DNA of 64,000 nt from Dyella sp. C9 (GTDB taxonomy: Bacteria; Pseudomonadota; Gammaproteobacteria; Xanthomonadales; Rhodanobacteraceae): assembly GCF_003332825.1 (NCBI RefSeq), contig NZ_QIRF01000008.1, forward strand, positions 1 to 64,000, read 5' to 3'. Position numbers and translations under genes: made by a program. Under the pieces are notes generated by a model. The model was not told the origin of the DNA, made no database searches, and saw only the letters and a list, made by a program, of their open reading frames with translations. Numbering within the stretch: position 1 is the first letter of the stretch; each line of letters starts with the position of its first letter. This document shows positions 24,537-36,099 of the stretch, in pieces.

Positions 24537-25118
24537 CTAGGCCTGCAGGCGATCCACGGCAAAGCGGGCGAGGCGCTGCAGCTGCGACTTCCTGGCCCCG
24601 CTTCGAGCGGCAAGCTGGATGCCGGTCATGCTCATCATCAGGTAGTCAGCGGCTTCGCTCGCGCTCAAGGACGGATCGATTTCGCCGGCCTCCTGTCCCT
24701 CGCGGATCCGCTTGGCCAGGCGACCGTGCAGGTAGCTCGAAGCTTTTGCGCGCAATTGGGACAGCTGTGGATCGCTCGTTCCAAATTCGCAGGCGGAGCC
24801 CACGCCCATGCAACCCAACGCTCGCAGCGCATCGTCATCCACCACCAGGCCTTCGAGCATATCCCGCAGGCCCTGCAAGGGCGAGGCGGGCGCCTGCAGC
24901 CGATGCAGATGAGACGAGGTGGAATGGTTCTGGTAGCCCGTGAGCGCTTCCACGTAAAGCTGCCACTTGTCGCCGAAGGCGTTGTACAGACTCTGCCTGC
25001 CGATGCCCATGGCCTTGACCAGATCGTCGGTGGACGTTCCGGCGTAACCCTTGGCCGAAAAAGCCAGACGGGCCTGCTCAAGGGCAGTGTCTCGATCGAA
25101 CTCGCGCGGTCTGGCCAT
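24537..25118 (-). CDS. TetR-family transcriptional regulator, 193 aa
   Basis: An N-terminal helix-turn-helix (residues about 10-55, LEQARLAFSAKGYAGTSTDDLVKAMGIGRQSLYNAFGDK in its key positions) is followed by an all-helical ligand domain with GCMGVGSACEFG and TMTGIQLAARSGARKSQL, typical of the AcuR/YxaF-like branch. The gene follows a 24-base palindrome that is probably its operator. The SDR gene downstream on the same strand has a matching half-site, which suggests that it responds to a reactive carbonyl or related compound the SDR removes. Confidence 0.9.
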   Translation of the reverse strand: MARPREFDRDTALEQARLAFSAKGYAGTSTDDLVKAMGIGRQSLYNAFGDKWQLYVEALTGYQNHSTSSHLHRLQAPASPLQGLRDMLEGLVVDDDALRALGCMGVGSACEFGTSDPQLSQLRAKASSYLHGRLAKRIREGQEAGEIDPSLSASEAADYLMMSMTGIQLAARSGARKSQLQRLARFAVDRLQA

Positions 25119-25133
25119 GGCATCAAGCTACCG

Positions 25134-25157
25134 ATTATTGACTGATACATCAATAAT
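25134..25157. promoter_or_regulatory. Probable TetR operator
   Basis: ATTATTGA at 25134-25141 and TCAATAAT at 25150-25157 form a perfect 8-base inverted repeat around an 8-base centre. It lies 16 bases upstream of the TetR start codon (minus strand). Confidence 0.7.
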
Positions 25158-25182
25158 TGAGTGCAAGGGGCAGGGTGTCCGT

Positions 25183-26910
25183 TCAGGTTGCCTGAAGGTA
25201 GTCATCCACGGCGCTGCCCACGGTGGGGTGAAAACTCTTGTCGCCGATGATGTCCATCAATTCGAAACGCCTGAGCTTGTCACGCACCGGGTCCTTCATT
25301 TCAGCGAAATGGAGTGCGATGCCACGGTCGCGCAAGATGCGGCTCAGGTCCCGCAGCATGTCGGCGGACGTGACATCGATGCTGGTCACCGGTTCGGCCG
25401 CCACGATCACTCTTTGTACTGGCGTGGGAGAGGCATCGATGGCCTCGAGCAGGCGTTCCTGGAAGAGCTCGGCATTGGCGAAGAAGAGCGGTGCATCCCA
25501 GCGAAACAGCACGAGCCCCGGGACTCTCTCGTCGTGGGGATAGCGCTTGGTGTCGTGGTATCCGCGCAGGCCTTCCACGCGCCCGAGCACCGCGTAATGC
25601 GGGCGCCAACCATCCCACAGGAACTCGATGACGGCGATCGCCACGGCCAGGCAGATGCCCGGGATGGTGCCCAAGGCCGCGACACCGGTGAAGCAGGCAA
25701 TGGATAGCCAGAATTCCCACTGCTGGATCCGGTAGATGCGTTTGAGGTCGGCGAACTCGAACAGGCCGAGCGCCGCCGCAATGACGACAGCCGCCAGGGC
25801 GCTGCTGGGCAAGTTGCGCATCACGTTGGGTGCTGCCATCAGCAGTATCGCTACCGCCACCGCGCCCACGACACCGGTCATCTGGGTTCTGGCGCCGGCC
25901 GCCTCGGCGACCGGCGTGCGCGACGAACTGCTGCTGACCGGGAAGCCCTGGAAGAAGCCTGCGGCAAGGTTGGCCATACCCAGGCCGACCATCTCCTGGT
26001 TGGGATTCACGCGGGTATGGAAGCGGGCCGCAAAGGTACGCGATAACACGCTGGTATCCGCGAACGAGATCAGGCCCACGGCGCAGCCGCCAAGCAGGAT
26101 CCTCACCGGGTCGGCATCGCTGGCCCAGGGAATGACGAAGGATGGCAAGCCTTGCGGAATGGTGCCAAGCACCTGCACGCCTAATGCGTCGAGCTTGAAT
26201 AGGGCGACGCACAGCGTTGCCAGGATGACGGCGATGAGGATCGTCGGCAGCCGCTGGTAGCGCTTGAGCGACAGGATCAGTACGAGGCAGCCTGCACCCA
26301 CGGCAAAGCTGTACCAGTTGGCTTGTCCCGCCACGATCGCCTTTCCAAGGCTCCATACATCGCGCAGCGGGCCGCGGCTATCGATGGAAATGGCGAACAG
26401 CCTTGGCAGCTGGCTGATCAGGACCGTCAGCGCGATGCCATTCATGTAACCGTATCGGATCGGCTTGGACAGCAGTTCGGTGATGAAGCCAAGCCGCAGC
26501 CATCCCAGTACGATGCAAAACAGGCCAGACACGACGGCCATCATGCCGGCGATCGCGATGGCCCGCGACGGATCGCCGAAGGCCATGGGCGCGACGATGG
26601 CAAGGATCGGCGCCGCAAGGGCGGAGTCCGGGCCAAGCACCAGGATGCGACTGGGGCCGAACAGGGCATACGCAAGCAGCGGCACGATCGTGGCGTAGAG
26701 TCCGTAGACACCCGGCACGCCCGAAGCCTCGGCATAGGCGATGCCAACAGGCACCAGCATGGTGGTCAGGACCAGGCCGGCGCCGATGTCTCTCGGCAGC
26801 CAGGCGGCCTGATATTCCCGCAGCATCGCGATGCCCGGCAGCCAGCGCGCCCAAGCCGGCCTCCCGTCCGTCAACGATTCAACCGGGAGGCTTGGTCCGT
26901 CGGATGGCAT
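25183..26910 (-). CDS. SulP-family anion transporter with STAS domain, 575 aa
   Basis: This inner-membrane transporter belongs to the SulP/SLC26 family, whose bacterial members carry sulfate, bicarbonate or dicarboxylates. About 10-12 hydrophobic segments occupy residues 30-430, including the GLYATIVPLLAYALFGPSR and NQEMVGLGMANLAAGFFQGFP signatures. A cytoplasmic STAS domain spans about 440-560 (PGLVLFRWDAPLFFANAELF and VTSIDVTSADML). The ATG at 26910 has GAGGAA just upstream; an in-frame extension to 27093 has no hydrophobic or conserved content and is rejected. No cotranscribed gene is seen. The exact anion cannot be told. Confidence 0.9.
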   Translation of the reverse strand: MPSDGPSLPVESLTDGRPAWARWLPGIAMLREYQAAWLPRDIGAGLVLTTMLVPVGIAYAEASGVPGVYGLYATIVPLLAYALFGPSRILVLGPDSALAAPILAIVAPMAFGDPSRAIAIAGMMAVVSGLFCIVLGWLRLGFITELLSKPIRYGYMNGIALTVLISQLPRLFAISIDSRGPLRDVWSLGKAIVAGQANWYSFAVGAGCLVLILSLKRYQRLPTILIAVILATLCVALFKLDALGVQVLGTIPQGLPSFVIPWASDADPVRILLGGCAVGLISFADTSVLSRTFAARFHTRVNPNQEMVGLGMANLAAGFFQGFPVSSSSSRTPVAEAAGARTQMTGVVGAVAVAILLMAAPNVMRNLPSSALAAVVIAAALGLFEFADLKRIYRIQQWEFWLSIACFTGVAALGTIPGICLAVAIAVIEFLWDGWRPHYAVLGRVEGLRGYHDTKRYPHDERVPGLVLFRWDAPLFFANAELFQERLLEAIDASPTPVQRVIVAAEPVTSIDVTSADMLRDLSRILRDRGIALHFAEMKDPVRDKLRRFELMDIIGDKSFHPTVGSAVDDYLQAT

Positions 26911-27404
26911 GCGTTCCTCGCTTGCTGTCGAACCGGATGCTGCTGATCTTGGCTTGGTGGCAGTCCGGCAGCCCATACGGGGGCTCTTTCCCGAAACCGG
27001 CCACCGCCCGCACGTCCCTTGAGCAATGCACAGGCAGCCGGATGGCCGGTGCGGCCCCGGCCTTTCATATTGGGCCAGCGTGCACGAGGCCATGCATCCT
27101 TGGTGTCAAAGCCCCGCCGGCGGCATGGATGGCGCCACGCGATGCCACCATGCTGGCTTGCCCCTTTGCATGTCCATGCTTCCGATGGCGCGGTCCTGGG
27201 CTCAGGTCGGTCTTGTCGGCAGCTTCACTTGCCAGGTCATGACGGCGGTGCGGTTCGTCACGATTTCCGTACGAGTAAGGGCTCCGGGCGATCTGGCACG
27301 GCCACCTGGAACATCCTCAGGCTGGGCCGAGCCATAAGCCGGGCCCAGGTGGTCGCGAAGACCTCGGATGAAGTGCTGCTAGGCAACGGCAGCCGGCGTT
27401 GCCA
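26911..27404. other. Intergenic region of 494 bases
   Basis: Several overlapping frames exist on both strands but none has a domain, signal sequence or good start site. The only structure noted is the hairpin at 27382-27403 after ligC. Confidence 0.5.
27382..27403 (-). terminator. Hairpin directly after ligC
   Basis: GGCAACG at 27382-27388 pairs with CGTTGCC at 27397-27403 with an 8-base loop. It lies one base beyond the ligC stop codon, at the end of the eight-gene operon. No T-run follows. Confidence 0.5.
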
Positions 27405-28370
27405 TCAACGGTCGAGTAGCTGCTGCTCGAGTTGGTGGAGCACCTGGTAGCACGGCAATACCTGGGCGACGCTGGCGTTCGGTTCGCGGCCTTCGCGGAT
27501 CGCCGCGAAGAACTCGCGGTCCTGCAGCTCGATGCCGTTCATCGACACGTCGACCTTGCTCACGTCCACCGGTGTTTCCGCCCCCTTGCTGTGCGACTGC
27601 ACCAGGTCGTCGTAGCGCGCGATATAGGTGGCGCTGTCGCCGATGTAGCGGAAGAACGTGCCCAGCGGGCCATCGTTGTTGAACGAGAGGCTGAGCGTGC
27701 AGATGGCGCCGTTGGCAGCCTGCAGCTGGATGCTCATGTCCATGGCGATGCCAAGCTCGGGATGGATCGGGCCCTGGATAGCGTTGGCCTTCACGATCGG
27801 GCTGCCGGTCTGGTACGCGAACAGGTCAACGGTGTGCGCCGCGTGGTGCCAAAGCAGGTGATCGGTCCAGCTGCGCGGCTGGCCCAGCGCATTCATGTTG
27901 GTGCGGCGGAAGAAGTAGGTCTGCACATCCATCTGCTGGATATGGAACTCGCCGGCCCGGATCCGGCGGTGGACAAACTGGTGGCTGGGGTTGAATCGGC
28001 GCGTGTGACCGACCATGGCCACCTTGCCGGTCTGCTTCTGCAGGGCCAGCACTTCCTCGCCTTGCTTCAGCACGTCACACAGGGGAATTTCCACCTGGAC
28101 GTGCTTGCCGGCCCTGAGGCAGGCCTTGGCCTGGTCGGCGTGCATCTGCGTGGGCGTGCAGAGGATCACCGCATCCACTTCCCGGATTGCCAGCGCGTCG
28201 TCCAATTCGGTGCTGACGTGCGCGATGCCGTATTGGTCGGCTACTTCGCGGGTCTTGGCAAGGTCACGGCTGATGAGGGAAACGACCTCGACATCGGGGA
28301 TGTTCCTGATGCCGTCCAGGTGCTTGATGCCGAAGGCACCGGCGCCGGCGAGTGCGACTTTCAATGACAT
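27405..28370 (-). CDS. ligC: 4-carboxy-2-hydroxymuconate-6-semialdehyde dehydrogenase, 321 aa
   Basis: LigC oxidises the ring-cleavage product of protocatechuate (as its hemiacetal) to 2-pyrone-4,6-dicarboxylate with NAD(P)+. The protein has the Gfo/Idh/MocA fold: Rossmann motif GAGAFGIKH at residues 8-16 and the EIPLCD stretch where most relatives have EKP. The family-specific HTRRFNPSHQFVHRRI and RTNMNALGQPRSWTDHLLWHHAAHTVDLF stretches match LigC-type enzymes as I know them. It is the last gene of the lig operon; one base separates it from ligB. Confidence 0.92.
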   Translation of the reverse strand: MSLKVALAGAGAFGIKHLDGIRNIPDVEVVSLISRDLAKTREVADQYGIAHVSTELDDALAIREVDAVILCTPTQMHADQAKACLRAGKHVQVEIPLCDVLKQGEEVLALQKQTGKVAMVGHTRRFNPSHQFVHRRIRAGEFHIQQMDVQTYFFRRTNMNALGQPRSWTDHLLWHHAAHTVDLFAYQTGSPIVKANAIQGPIHPELGIAMDMSIQLQAANGAICTLSLSFNNDGPLGTFFRYIGDSATYIARYDDLVQSHSKGAETPVDVSKVDVSMNGIELQDREFFAAIREGREPNASVAQVLPCYQVLHQLEQQLLDR

Positions 28371-28371
28371 A

Positions 28372-29241
<870 letters not shown>

Positions 29242-29688
29242 TTACTCCTCCTGGCCGCGCCTACCGGCGGCACCCTGTGGCTGGTTCTGCGGCTGCGCGT
29301 CGCCGCTTTCGCCGAGGTGGCGATTGCCCTCGATGCCGCGGCCGCCGCCGATCATCATGTCGCGGTACTCCTGCTCGGTCATGCCGGTCATGCTGCCCGC
29401 CATCTGCTGGAAGCTCTTGCCGTCGGTAGCGCCGATCTTGGCAAGGAAATAGATGTTGCCTCCGGCCTGGATGCATCGGTTGAGGTCACGTGCGAGCACT
29501 GCCTGCTTCTGCTCTTCGGTCATCGGCCACTCGTCGAGATAGGCGCGCTCGTCGGCCTTGAAGCGCGCGCGGTTGCCGGCCTTCATCAGGCTCATGCAGA
29601 ACTGGTTGAGCCAGTAGCCCTTGCGGCTTTGCTCGGCGTCGAAGATCACCGTGCCGGGGATGTCGAGATAGGGTTTGTCCAGGGACAT
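29242..29688 (-). CDS. ligA: Protocatechuate 4,5-dioxygenase, alpha subunit, 148 aa
   Basis: This small helical subunit caps the active site of LigB. The sequence LDIPGTVIFDAEQSRKGYWL near the N-terminus, RFKADERAYLDEWPMTEEQK, and GGNIYFLAKIGATDG are diagnostic of the LigA family. The last 30 residues are Gly/Gln-rich and look disordered. The true start is the ATG at 29688. An open frame running upstream overlaps ligI and is not used. It lies 11 bases from ligI. Confidence 0.94.
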   Translation of the reverse strand: MSLDKPYLDIPGTVIFDAEQSRKGYWLNQFCMSLMKAGNRARFKADERAYLDEWPMTEEQKQAVLARDLNRCIQAGGNIYFLAKIGATDGKSFQQMAGSMTGMTEQEYRDMMIGGGRGIEGNRHLGESGDAQPQNQPQGAAGRRGQEE

Positions 29689-29699
29689 CGCGGCGTGGC

Positions 29700-30635
29700 C
29701 TAGGCGACTTCTTCGGGCCAGTAGAGGCGCATGGGGTTGTCCACCAGCAGCTTCCTCTGCAGTTCGGCCGTGCGTGCGATGTGGGGGATGAAATCCACCA
29801 GCAGACCGTCGTCCGGCATGTGGTCCTTGAGGTTGGGATGCGGCCAGTCGGTGCCCCACAGCACGCGATCGGGGAAGGTTTCCACGATGCGTCGCGCAAA
29901 GGGCATGACGTCGCGATAGGCCTGGCGTTCGCCGTCCAGCGCGGCCGGCCCCGCTACCGAAAGACGCTCGGGGCAGCTGACCTTGCTCCATACATTGGCG
30001 TGTTCGGCCATGAAGCGCTCGAACAGGGCGAACTCGGGGCCTTTCACTGGCTTGCGCACATCGGGTCGACCCATGTGGTCCACCACCACGGTGGTGGGAA
30101 GGCGTGTGAAGAAGTCCCACAGTTCGGGCAGGTCCACCGCCTCGAAGTAGATCACCACATGCCAGCCCAGCTCGGCGATGCGGCCGGCGATCTCCATCAG
30201 CTCGTCCTTGGGCGTGAAGTCCACCAGCCGCTTGACGAAGTTGAAGCGTACGCCACGGACACCGGCGTCATGGAGTTCCTGCAATTCATGGTCGGTGACG
30301 CTGCGCTTGACCGTGGCCACGCCTCGCGCCTTGCCGCCGGAGGAGCGCAGCGCATCGACCAGTGCACGATTGTCTGCGCCGTGGCAGGTGGCCTGCACGA
30401 TCACGTTGCGGGCGAAGCCGAGCCGGTCGCGCAGGGCAAACAGCTCATCCTTGCCGGCATCGCAGGGCGTGTACTTGCGTTCTGGCGCATAGGGAAAGCG
30501 GTCGCCTGGGCCAAACACATGGCAATGTGCGTCCACGCTGCCCGCGGGCACGCGGAACGCCGGCTGGCTGGGATTGCCGTACCAGTCGAGCCAGCCTGGC
30601 GTTTTCTCGAAGGGACCGGAAGTAGGCTTGCTCAT
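29700..30635 (-). CDS. ligI: 2-pyrone-4,6-dicarboxylate lactonase, 311 aa
   Basis: LigI is an amidohydrolase-superfamily enzyme that hydrolyses 2-pyrone-4,6-dicarboxylate to 4-oxalomesaconate/4-carboxy-2-hydroxymuconate. SVDAHCHVFGPGDRFPY carries the H-x-H motif on strand 1. QATCHGADN, VVDHMGRPD and LWGTDWPHPN (strand-8 Asp) match the family, which works without a strongly bound metal. The ATG at 30635 is used; the in-frame extension to 30758 overlaps ligK and lacks conservation. It lies ten bases after ligK. Confidence 0.93.
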   Translation of the reverse strand: MSKPTSGPFEKTPGWLDWYGNPSQPAFRVPAGSVDAHCHVFGPGDRFPYAPERKYTPCDAGKDELFALRDRLGFARNVIVQATCHGADNRALVDALRSSGGKARGVATVKRSVTDHELQELHDAGVRGVRFNFVKRLVDFTPKDELMEIAGRIAELGWHVVIYFEAVDLPELWDFFTRLPTTVVVDHMGRPDVRKPVKGPEFALFERFMAEHANVWSKVSCPERLSVAGPAALDGERQAYRDVMPFARRIVETFPDRVLWGTDWPHPNLKDHMPDDGLLVDFIPHIARTAELQRKLLVDNPMRLYWPEEVA

Positions 30636-30645
30636 CGGCACTCTC

Positions 30646-31332
30646 TCAATCGATGTACTTGAGGCCGGCGGCTGCCAGCGGTTCGCGCATGCGGTACATG
30701 TCCAGCCCAAGTACGCCGCTGGCCAGCTTCGCGCGCTTCTCTCCCTCCAGGGCTTCACGCTTGCGCGCGGCGTCGAGAGTCTTGTCGGCCAGGGCGTGCG
30801 GCACGCAGACCACGCCGTCGTCGTCGGCCACGATGACGTCGCCCGGCGTCACCCACATGCCCGCACAGACCACGGGAATGTTCACCGAGCCCAAGGTGGC
30901 CTTGATGGTGCCCTTGCTGCTGATGCAGCGGCTCCACACCGGAAAACCCATCTCGGTGAGCGTCTTCACGTCGCGTACGCCGGCGTCGATCACCAGGGCG
31001 CGCGCACCGCGTGCCTGGAAGCTGGTGGCCAGCAGGTCGCCGAAATAGCCGTCGGTGCATTCGGCCGTGGTGGCGGCCACCACGATATCGCCGGGCTGAA
31101 TCTGTTCGGCCACCACGTGCATCATCCAGTTGTCGCCGGGATGCAGCAGCACCGTCACGGCCGTGCCAGACACCTGCACGCCGGCGTAGATCGGGCGCAT
31201 ATAGGGCTTGAGCAGTCCTACACGCCCCATGGCTTCGTGCACGGTGGCCGACCCCAGCGTCGCCAGTGCATCGGCGGTGGCGCGGTCGGTGCGCTCGATA
31301 TTTCGATAGACGACACCCAGTTCGTACATCAT
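30646..31332 (-). CDS. ligK: 4-carboxy-4-hydroxy-2-oxoadipate aldolase, 228 aa
   Basis: This class II pyruvate aldolase cleaves 4-carboxy-4-hydroxy-2-oxoadipate to pyruvate and oxaloacetate, and often decarboxylates oxaloacetate too. It has the RraA-like fold: [43 protein letters not shown] (the Arg-Asp of the active site) and [18 protein letters not shown] (metal and water ligands). Tandem ATGs start the frame. It lies between ligJ and ligI. Confidence 0.94.
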   Translation of the reverse strand: MMYELGVVYRNIERTDRATADALATLGSATVHEAMGRVGLLKPYMRPIYAGVQVSGTAVTVLLHPGDNWMMHVVAEQIQPGDIVVAATTAECTDGYFGDLLATSFQARGARALVIDAGVRDVKTLTEMGFPVWSRCISSKGTIKATLGSVNIPVVCAGMWVTPGDVIVADDDGVVCVPHALADKTLDAARKREALEGEKRAKLASGVLGLDMYRMREPLAAAGLKYID

Positions 31333-31360
31333 CGTGTCCTTGTGGTGTTGGCCCGGGCGA

Positions 31361-32395
31361 TCAGCGCCCTTGGGCCTTCAGTGCTGCATCGAGGCGCGGA
31401 TACACGCGGCGCGCATTGCCCTCGAAGATCTTCTGCCTGTCCGCCTCGCTGAAGCGGGGCGAGCCGTCGACGTAGCGCTTGGTGTCGTCGAAGTAGTGGC
31501 CCGTGTCCGGGTCGATGCCGCGCACGGCGCCGATCATCTCGGACGCGAACAGGATGTTGTCCACCGGGATCACCGTGCCGAGCAGGTCGATACCCGGCTG
31601 GTGGTACACGCAGGTGTCGAAAAACACGTTGCCCAGCAGGAACTCCCGCGGCTCGGGTTTCTTGAGCATCTGCGCCAGGCCGCGGAAGCGCCCCCAGTGG
31701 TAGGGCACGGCGCCGCCGCCATGCGGAATGACGAAGCGCAGCGACGGGAAGTCCTTGAACAGGTCGCCGGTCAGCAACTGCATGAAGGCTGTGGTGTCGG
31801 CATTGAGGTAGTGCGCACCCGTGGTATGGAAGCAGGCGTTGCAGCTGGTCGACACGTGCACCATCGCCGGGATGTCGTATTCGACCAGGACCTCGTAGAT
31901 CGGATACCAATGGCGGTCGGTGAGTGGCGGTTCGCGCCAGTGTCCGCCCGACGGGTCCGGGTTGAGGTTGACCGCGACGAAGCCGAACTCTTCCACGCAG
32001 CGACGGATCTCGGGAATGCAGGTCGCCGGGTCGACGCCGGATGATTGCGGCAGCATGGCGGCGCCGATGAAGTGCTCGGGAAACAGCTGCGACACCCGGT
32101 GGCATAGCTCGTTGCAGATCGATGCCCAGGTATTGCTGACGTTGAAGTCGCCGATGTGGTGCGCCATGAAGCTTGCGCGCGGACTGAAGATGGTCAGATC
32201 CGATCCGCGTTCGCGCATCAGCTTGAGCTGGTTGGTTTCGATCGTTTCCCTCAGTTCGTCGTCGCTGATGGCCAACTCCGACACCTTGGGCATCTGCGAA
32301 GGTTCCTTGATGCCGGCGATCTGGCGGTTGCGCCATGCCTCCAGGGCGTTGGGCGCGGTGGTGTAGTGTCCGTGGATGTCGATGATCATGGTCAT
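31361..32395 (-). CDS. ligJ: 4-oxalomesaconate hydratase, 344 aa
   Basis: LigJ adds water to 4-oxalomesaconate to give 4-carboxy-4-hydroxy-2-oxoadipate. It belongs to the amidohydrolase superfamily: [12 protein letters not shown] carries the strand-1 H-x-H motif, [27 protein letters not shown] and [17 protein letters not shown] hold the further histidines, and [14 protein letters not shown] replaces the usual strand-8 Asp context, as in LigJ-type hydratases. Two ATGs (32395, 32389) are possible. It is followed by ligK after 28 bases. Confidence 0.92.
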   Translation of the reverse strand: MTMIIDIHGHYTTAPNALEAWRNRQIAGIKEPSQMPKVSELAISDDELRETIETNQLKLMRERGSDLTIFSPRASFMAHHIGDFNVSNTWASICNELCHRVSQLFPEHFIGAAMLPQSSGVDPATCIPEIRRCVEEFGFVAVNLNPDPSGGHWREPPLTDRHWYPIYEVLVEYDIPAMVHVSTSCNACFHTTGAHYLNADTTAFMQLLTGDLFKDFPSLRFVIPHGGGAVPYHWGRFRGLAQMLKKPEPREFLLGNVFFDTCVYHQPGIDLLGTVIPVDNILFASEMIGAVRGIDPDTGHYFDDTKRYVDGSPRFSEADRQKIFEGNARRVYPRLDAALKAQGR

Positions 32396-32408
32396 GGGAA
32401 GAGGGGCC

Positions 32409-33107
32409 TCAGGCGGGTTCCATGCCGTGCTTGCGCAAGGTGGCCGCGCTGTCCGGCGAGGCCATGAAGGCGAGTAGCGCGCGGGCGGCGCCGGGCTGTT
32501 CGCTGGTGGCGCACACCACGCCCGCGAACACCGTGGTTTTCTGTATGTCCGGGGGCAGTGGCCCGAGGACGTCGATGCCTTCGATATCGATGAGCTCGCT
32601 GCGTTGCTGGAAACCGAGCTCGATCTGGCCGCGGGCGATCAAGGTGCCCACCGGTACCCCCGGGGGCGCCTGCACGAGGCGAGGCGCAACGTCTTGCGCG
32701 ATGCCCCAGCGTTGAAAGAGCCCGGCGAGATACACGCCGCTGGGCCCGGTGGAATAGCCAAGCGTCCTGGCGCGCAGTACCGCTTGGCGCACCGCTGCTT
32801 CGGTGTCGATCGGTGGATGCGCCGCGCCGCCTGGCACGGCCACCCAGATATCCGAGCGCATCAGGTCGACCCGGCTGCCCGGTACGACATGGCCTCCCTG
32901 GTCGAGCTTCTCGATGGCGTCCGCTGCCAGCCAGACCAGGTCGAAGCGTTCGCCTTCGCTGACGCGCTTGAGTGCGTCCACGCCGCCAACCGATTCGATC
33001 TCGATTCGACCCAGGCCCTCGCTGTGATAGCGGGCCGCCAGCTCCGACAGGACGTGGCGCGTGGCCATGGAGGAAATGCCGCGCAGCGTGTTTTCAGGAT
33101 TCGCCAT
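32409..33107 (-). CDS. Cytoplasmic ModA-like substrate-binding protein, 232 aa
   Basis: The protein has the type II periplasmic binding fold of molybdate-binding ModA (GISSMATRHVLSELAARYH at the start, GGVDALKRVSEGERFDLVWLAADAI, GTLIARGQIELGFQQRSELIDIEGI), ending in ALLAFMASPDSAATLRKHGMEP. It has no signal peptide or lipobox, so it should remain in the cytoplasm, and no ABC permease or ATPase is nearby. It sits inside the catabolic operon between pobA (nine bases) and ligJ (13 bases). A role in sensing or sequestering an aromatic acid, or in metal delivery, is possible but unproven. Confidence 0.82.
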   Translation of the reverse strand: MANPENTLRGISSMATRHVLSELAARYHSEGLGRIEIESVGGVDALKRVSEGERFDLVWLAADAIEKLDQGGHVVPGSRVDLMRSDIWVAVPGGAAHPPIDTEAAVRQAVLRARTLGYSTGPSGVYLAGLFQRWGIAQDVAPRLVQAPPGVPVGTLIARGQIELGFQQRSELIDIEGIDVLGPLPPDIQKTTVFAGVVCATSEQPGAARALLAFMASPDSAATLRKHGMEPA

Positions 33108-33116
33108 GGCCAGGTC

Positions 33117-35222
<2,106 letters not shown>

Positions 35223-35564
35223 CGGCGGCCTTCGCTTGCTTGAGTGGAAGTTTGTTCCGGTGCTTCCGACCAGGGGCTGTGCGTGCACATGACGCAACGG
35301 CCGGCAGCCAGGGCGGAATGCCAGGGACGGTGGGACAAGTCCGTACGGCGTGCAGCGGTGCGGGTGCTTTGTTGGGGGGACTGGTTCGGCGTACCTGGCA
35401 GCCGTTCGCGGATTTGCAGTCTTGTGGCCATCTGCGGCATGGGCGGCCTCGCACCTTGAACGGGAAAAGCCTTTACCTGGGCTCATCCACGAATAATAAT
35501 GATTCGCATTTAGTGACCTGCAGCCCCTCGGCGTGGCGGGTTCGGGCCACCCTCAACCGTCGCG
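35223..35564. other. Intergenic region with a Fur-box-like site
   Basis: This 342-base stretch holds no credible gene. Its right part carries the AT-rich site at 35492-35510 ahead of the sigma-factor gene. Confidence 0.6.
35492..35510. promoter_or_regulatory. Probable Fur box
   Basis: AATAATAATGATTCGCATT resembles the Fur consensus, with an AATG/CATT inverted core and an AT-rich left arm. It is 54 bases upstream of the FecI-type sigma factor, as expected for iron-repressed control. Confidence 0.7.
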
Positions 35565-36089
35565 ATGTCCACCTCTTCCACGCCTGCCTCCCGCGCCGTC
35601 GAAGCCCTGTATGTCGACCACCATGGTTGGCTGCGCAGTTGGTTGCGCCATCGGCTGGGCAACGAGTCGGATGCCGCCGACCTGGCGCAGGACACCTTCG
35701 TGCGCGTCATTCGCTCACGGCAAGCGCCGGAAATCCGACAGCCCCGCGATTTCCTGGCTACCGTGGCCAGAGGCCTGGTGGTCGACTTCTTCCGCCGGCG
35801 CACCTTCGAGCAGGCCTACCTGGAGGTTCTCGCGCAGTTTCCCGAGCCACTAGCGGCTTCGCCGGAGGAGCGGGCGACGGTCATCGATGCGCTCATGGAC
35901 ATCGATGCGATGCTCGATGGCCTGGGAGCGAAGGTTAAGCGCACCTTCCTGCTGTCCCAATGCGACGGCCTGACCTATGCAGCGATAGCCAAGACCCTTG
36001 GCATTTCCTTGCGCACGGTCAACAACCATATGGCCAAGGCGATGGAGCACTGCTGCCGTCTTCGCCTGCGCTACGCCGCATTGGATTGA
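35565..36089 (+). CDS. FecI-type ECF sigma factor, 174 aa
   Basis: This extracytoplasmic-function sigma factor is of the iron-responsive FecI group. Region 2 reads LRSWLRHRLGNESDAADLAQDTFVRVI followed by PRDFLATVARGLVVDFFRRR. Region 4 reads TFLLSQCDGLTYAAIAKTLGISLRTVNNHM. The length is typical. It is followed after ten bases by a FecR anti-sigma/regulator gene and then a TonB-dependent receptor, the classical surface-signalling set, and it lies behind a Fur-box-like site. Confidence 0.94.
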   Translation: MSTSSTPASRAVEALYVDHHGWLRSWLRHRLGNESDAADLAQDTFVRVIRSRQAPEIRQPRDFLATVARGLVVDFFRRRTFEQAYLEVLAQFPEPLAASPEERATVIDALMDIDAMLDGLGAKVKRTFLLSQCDGLTYAAIAKTLGISLRTVNNHMAKAMEHCCRLRLRYAALD

Positions 36090-36099
36090 GCCCGCCGTC

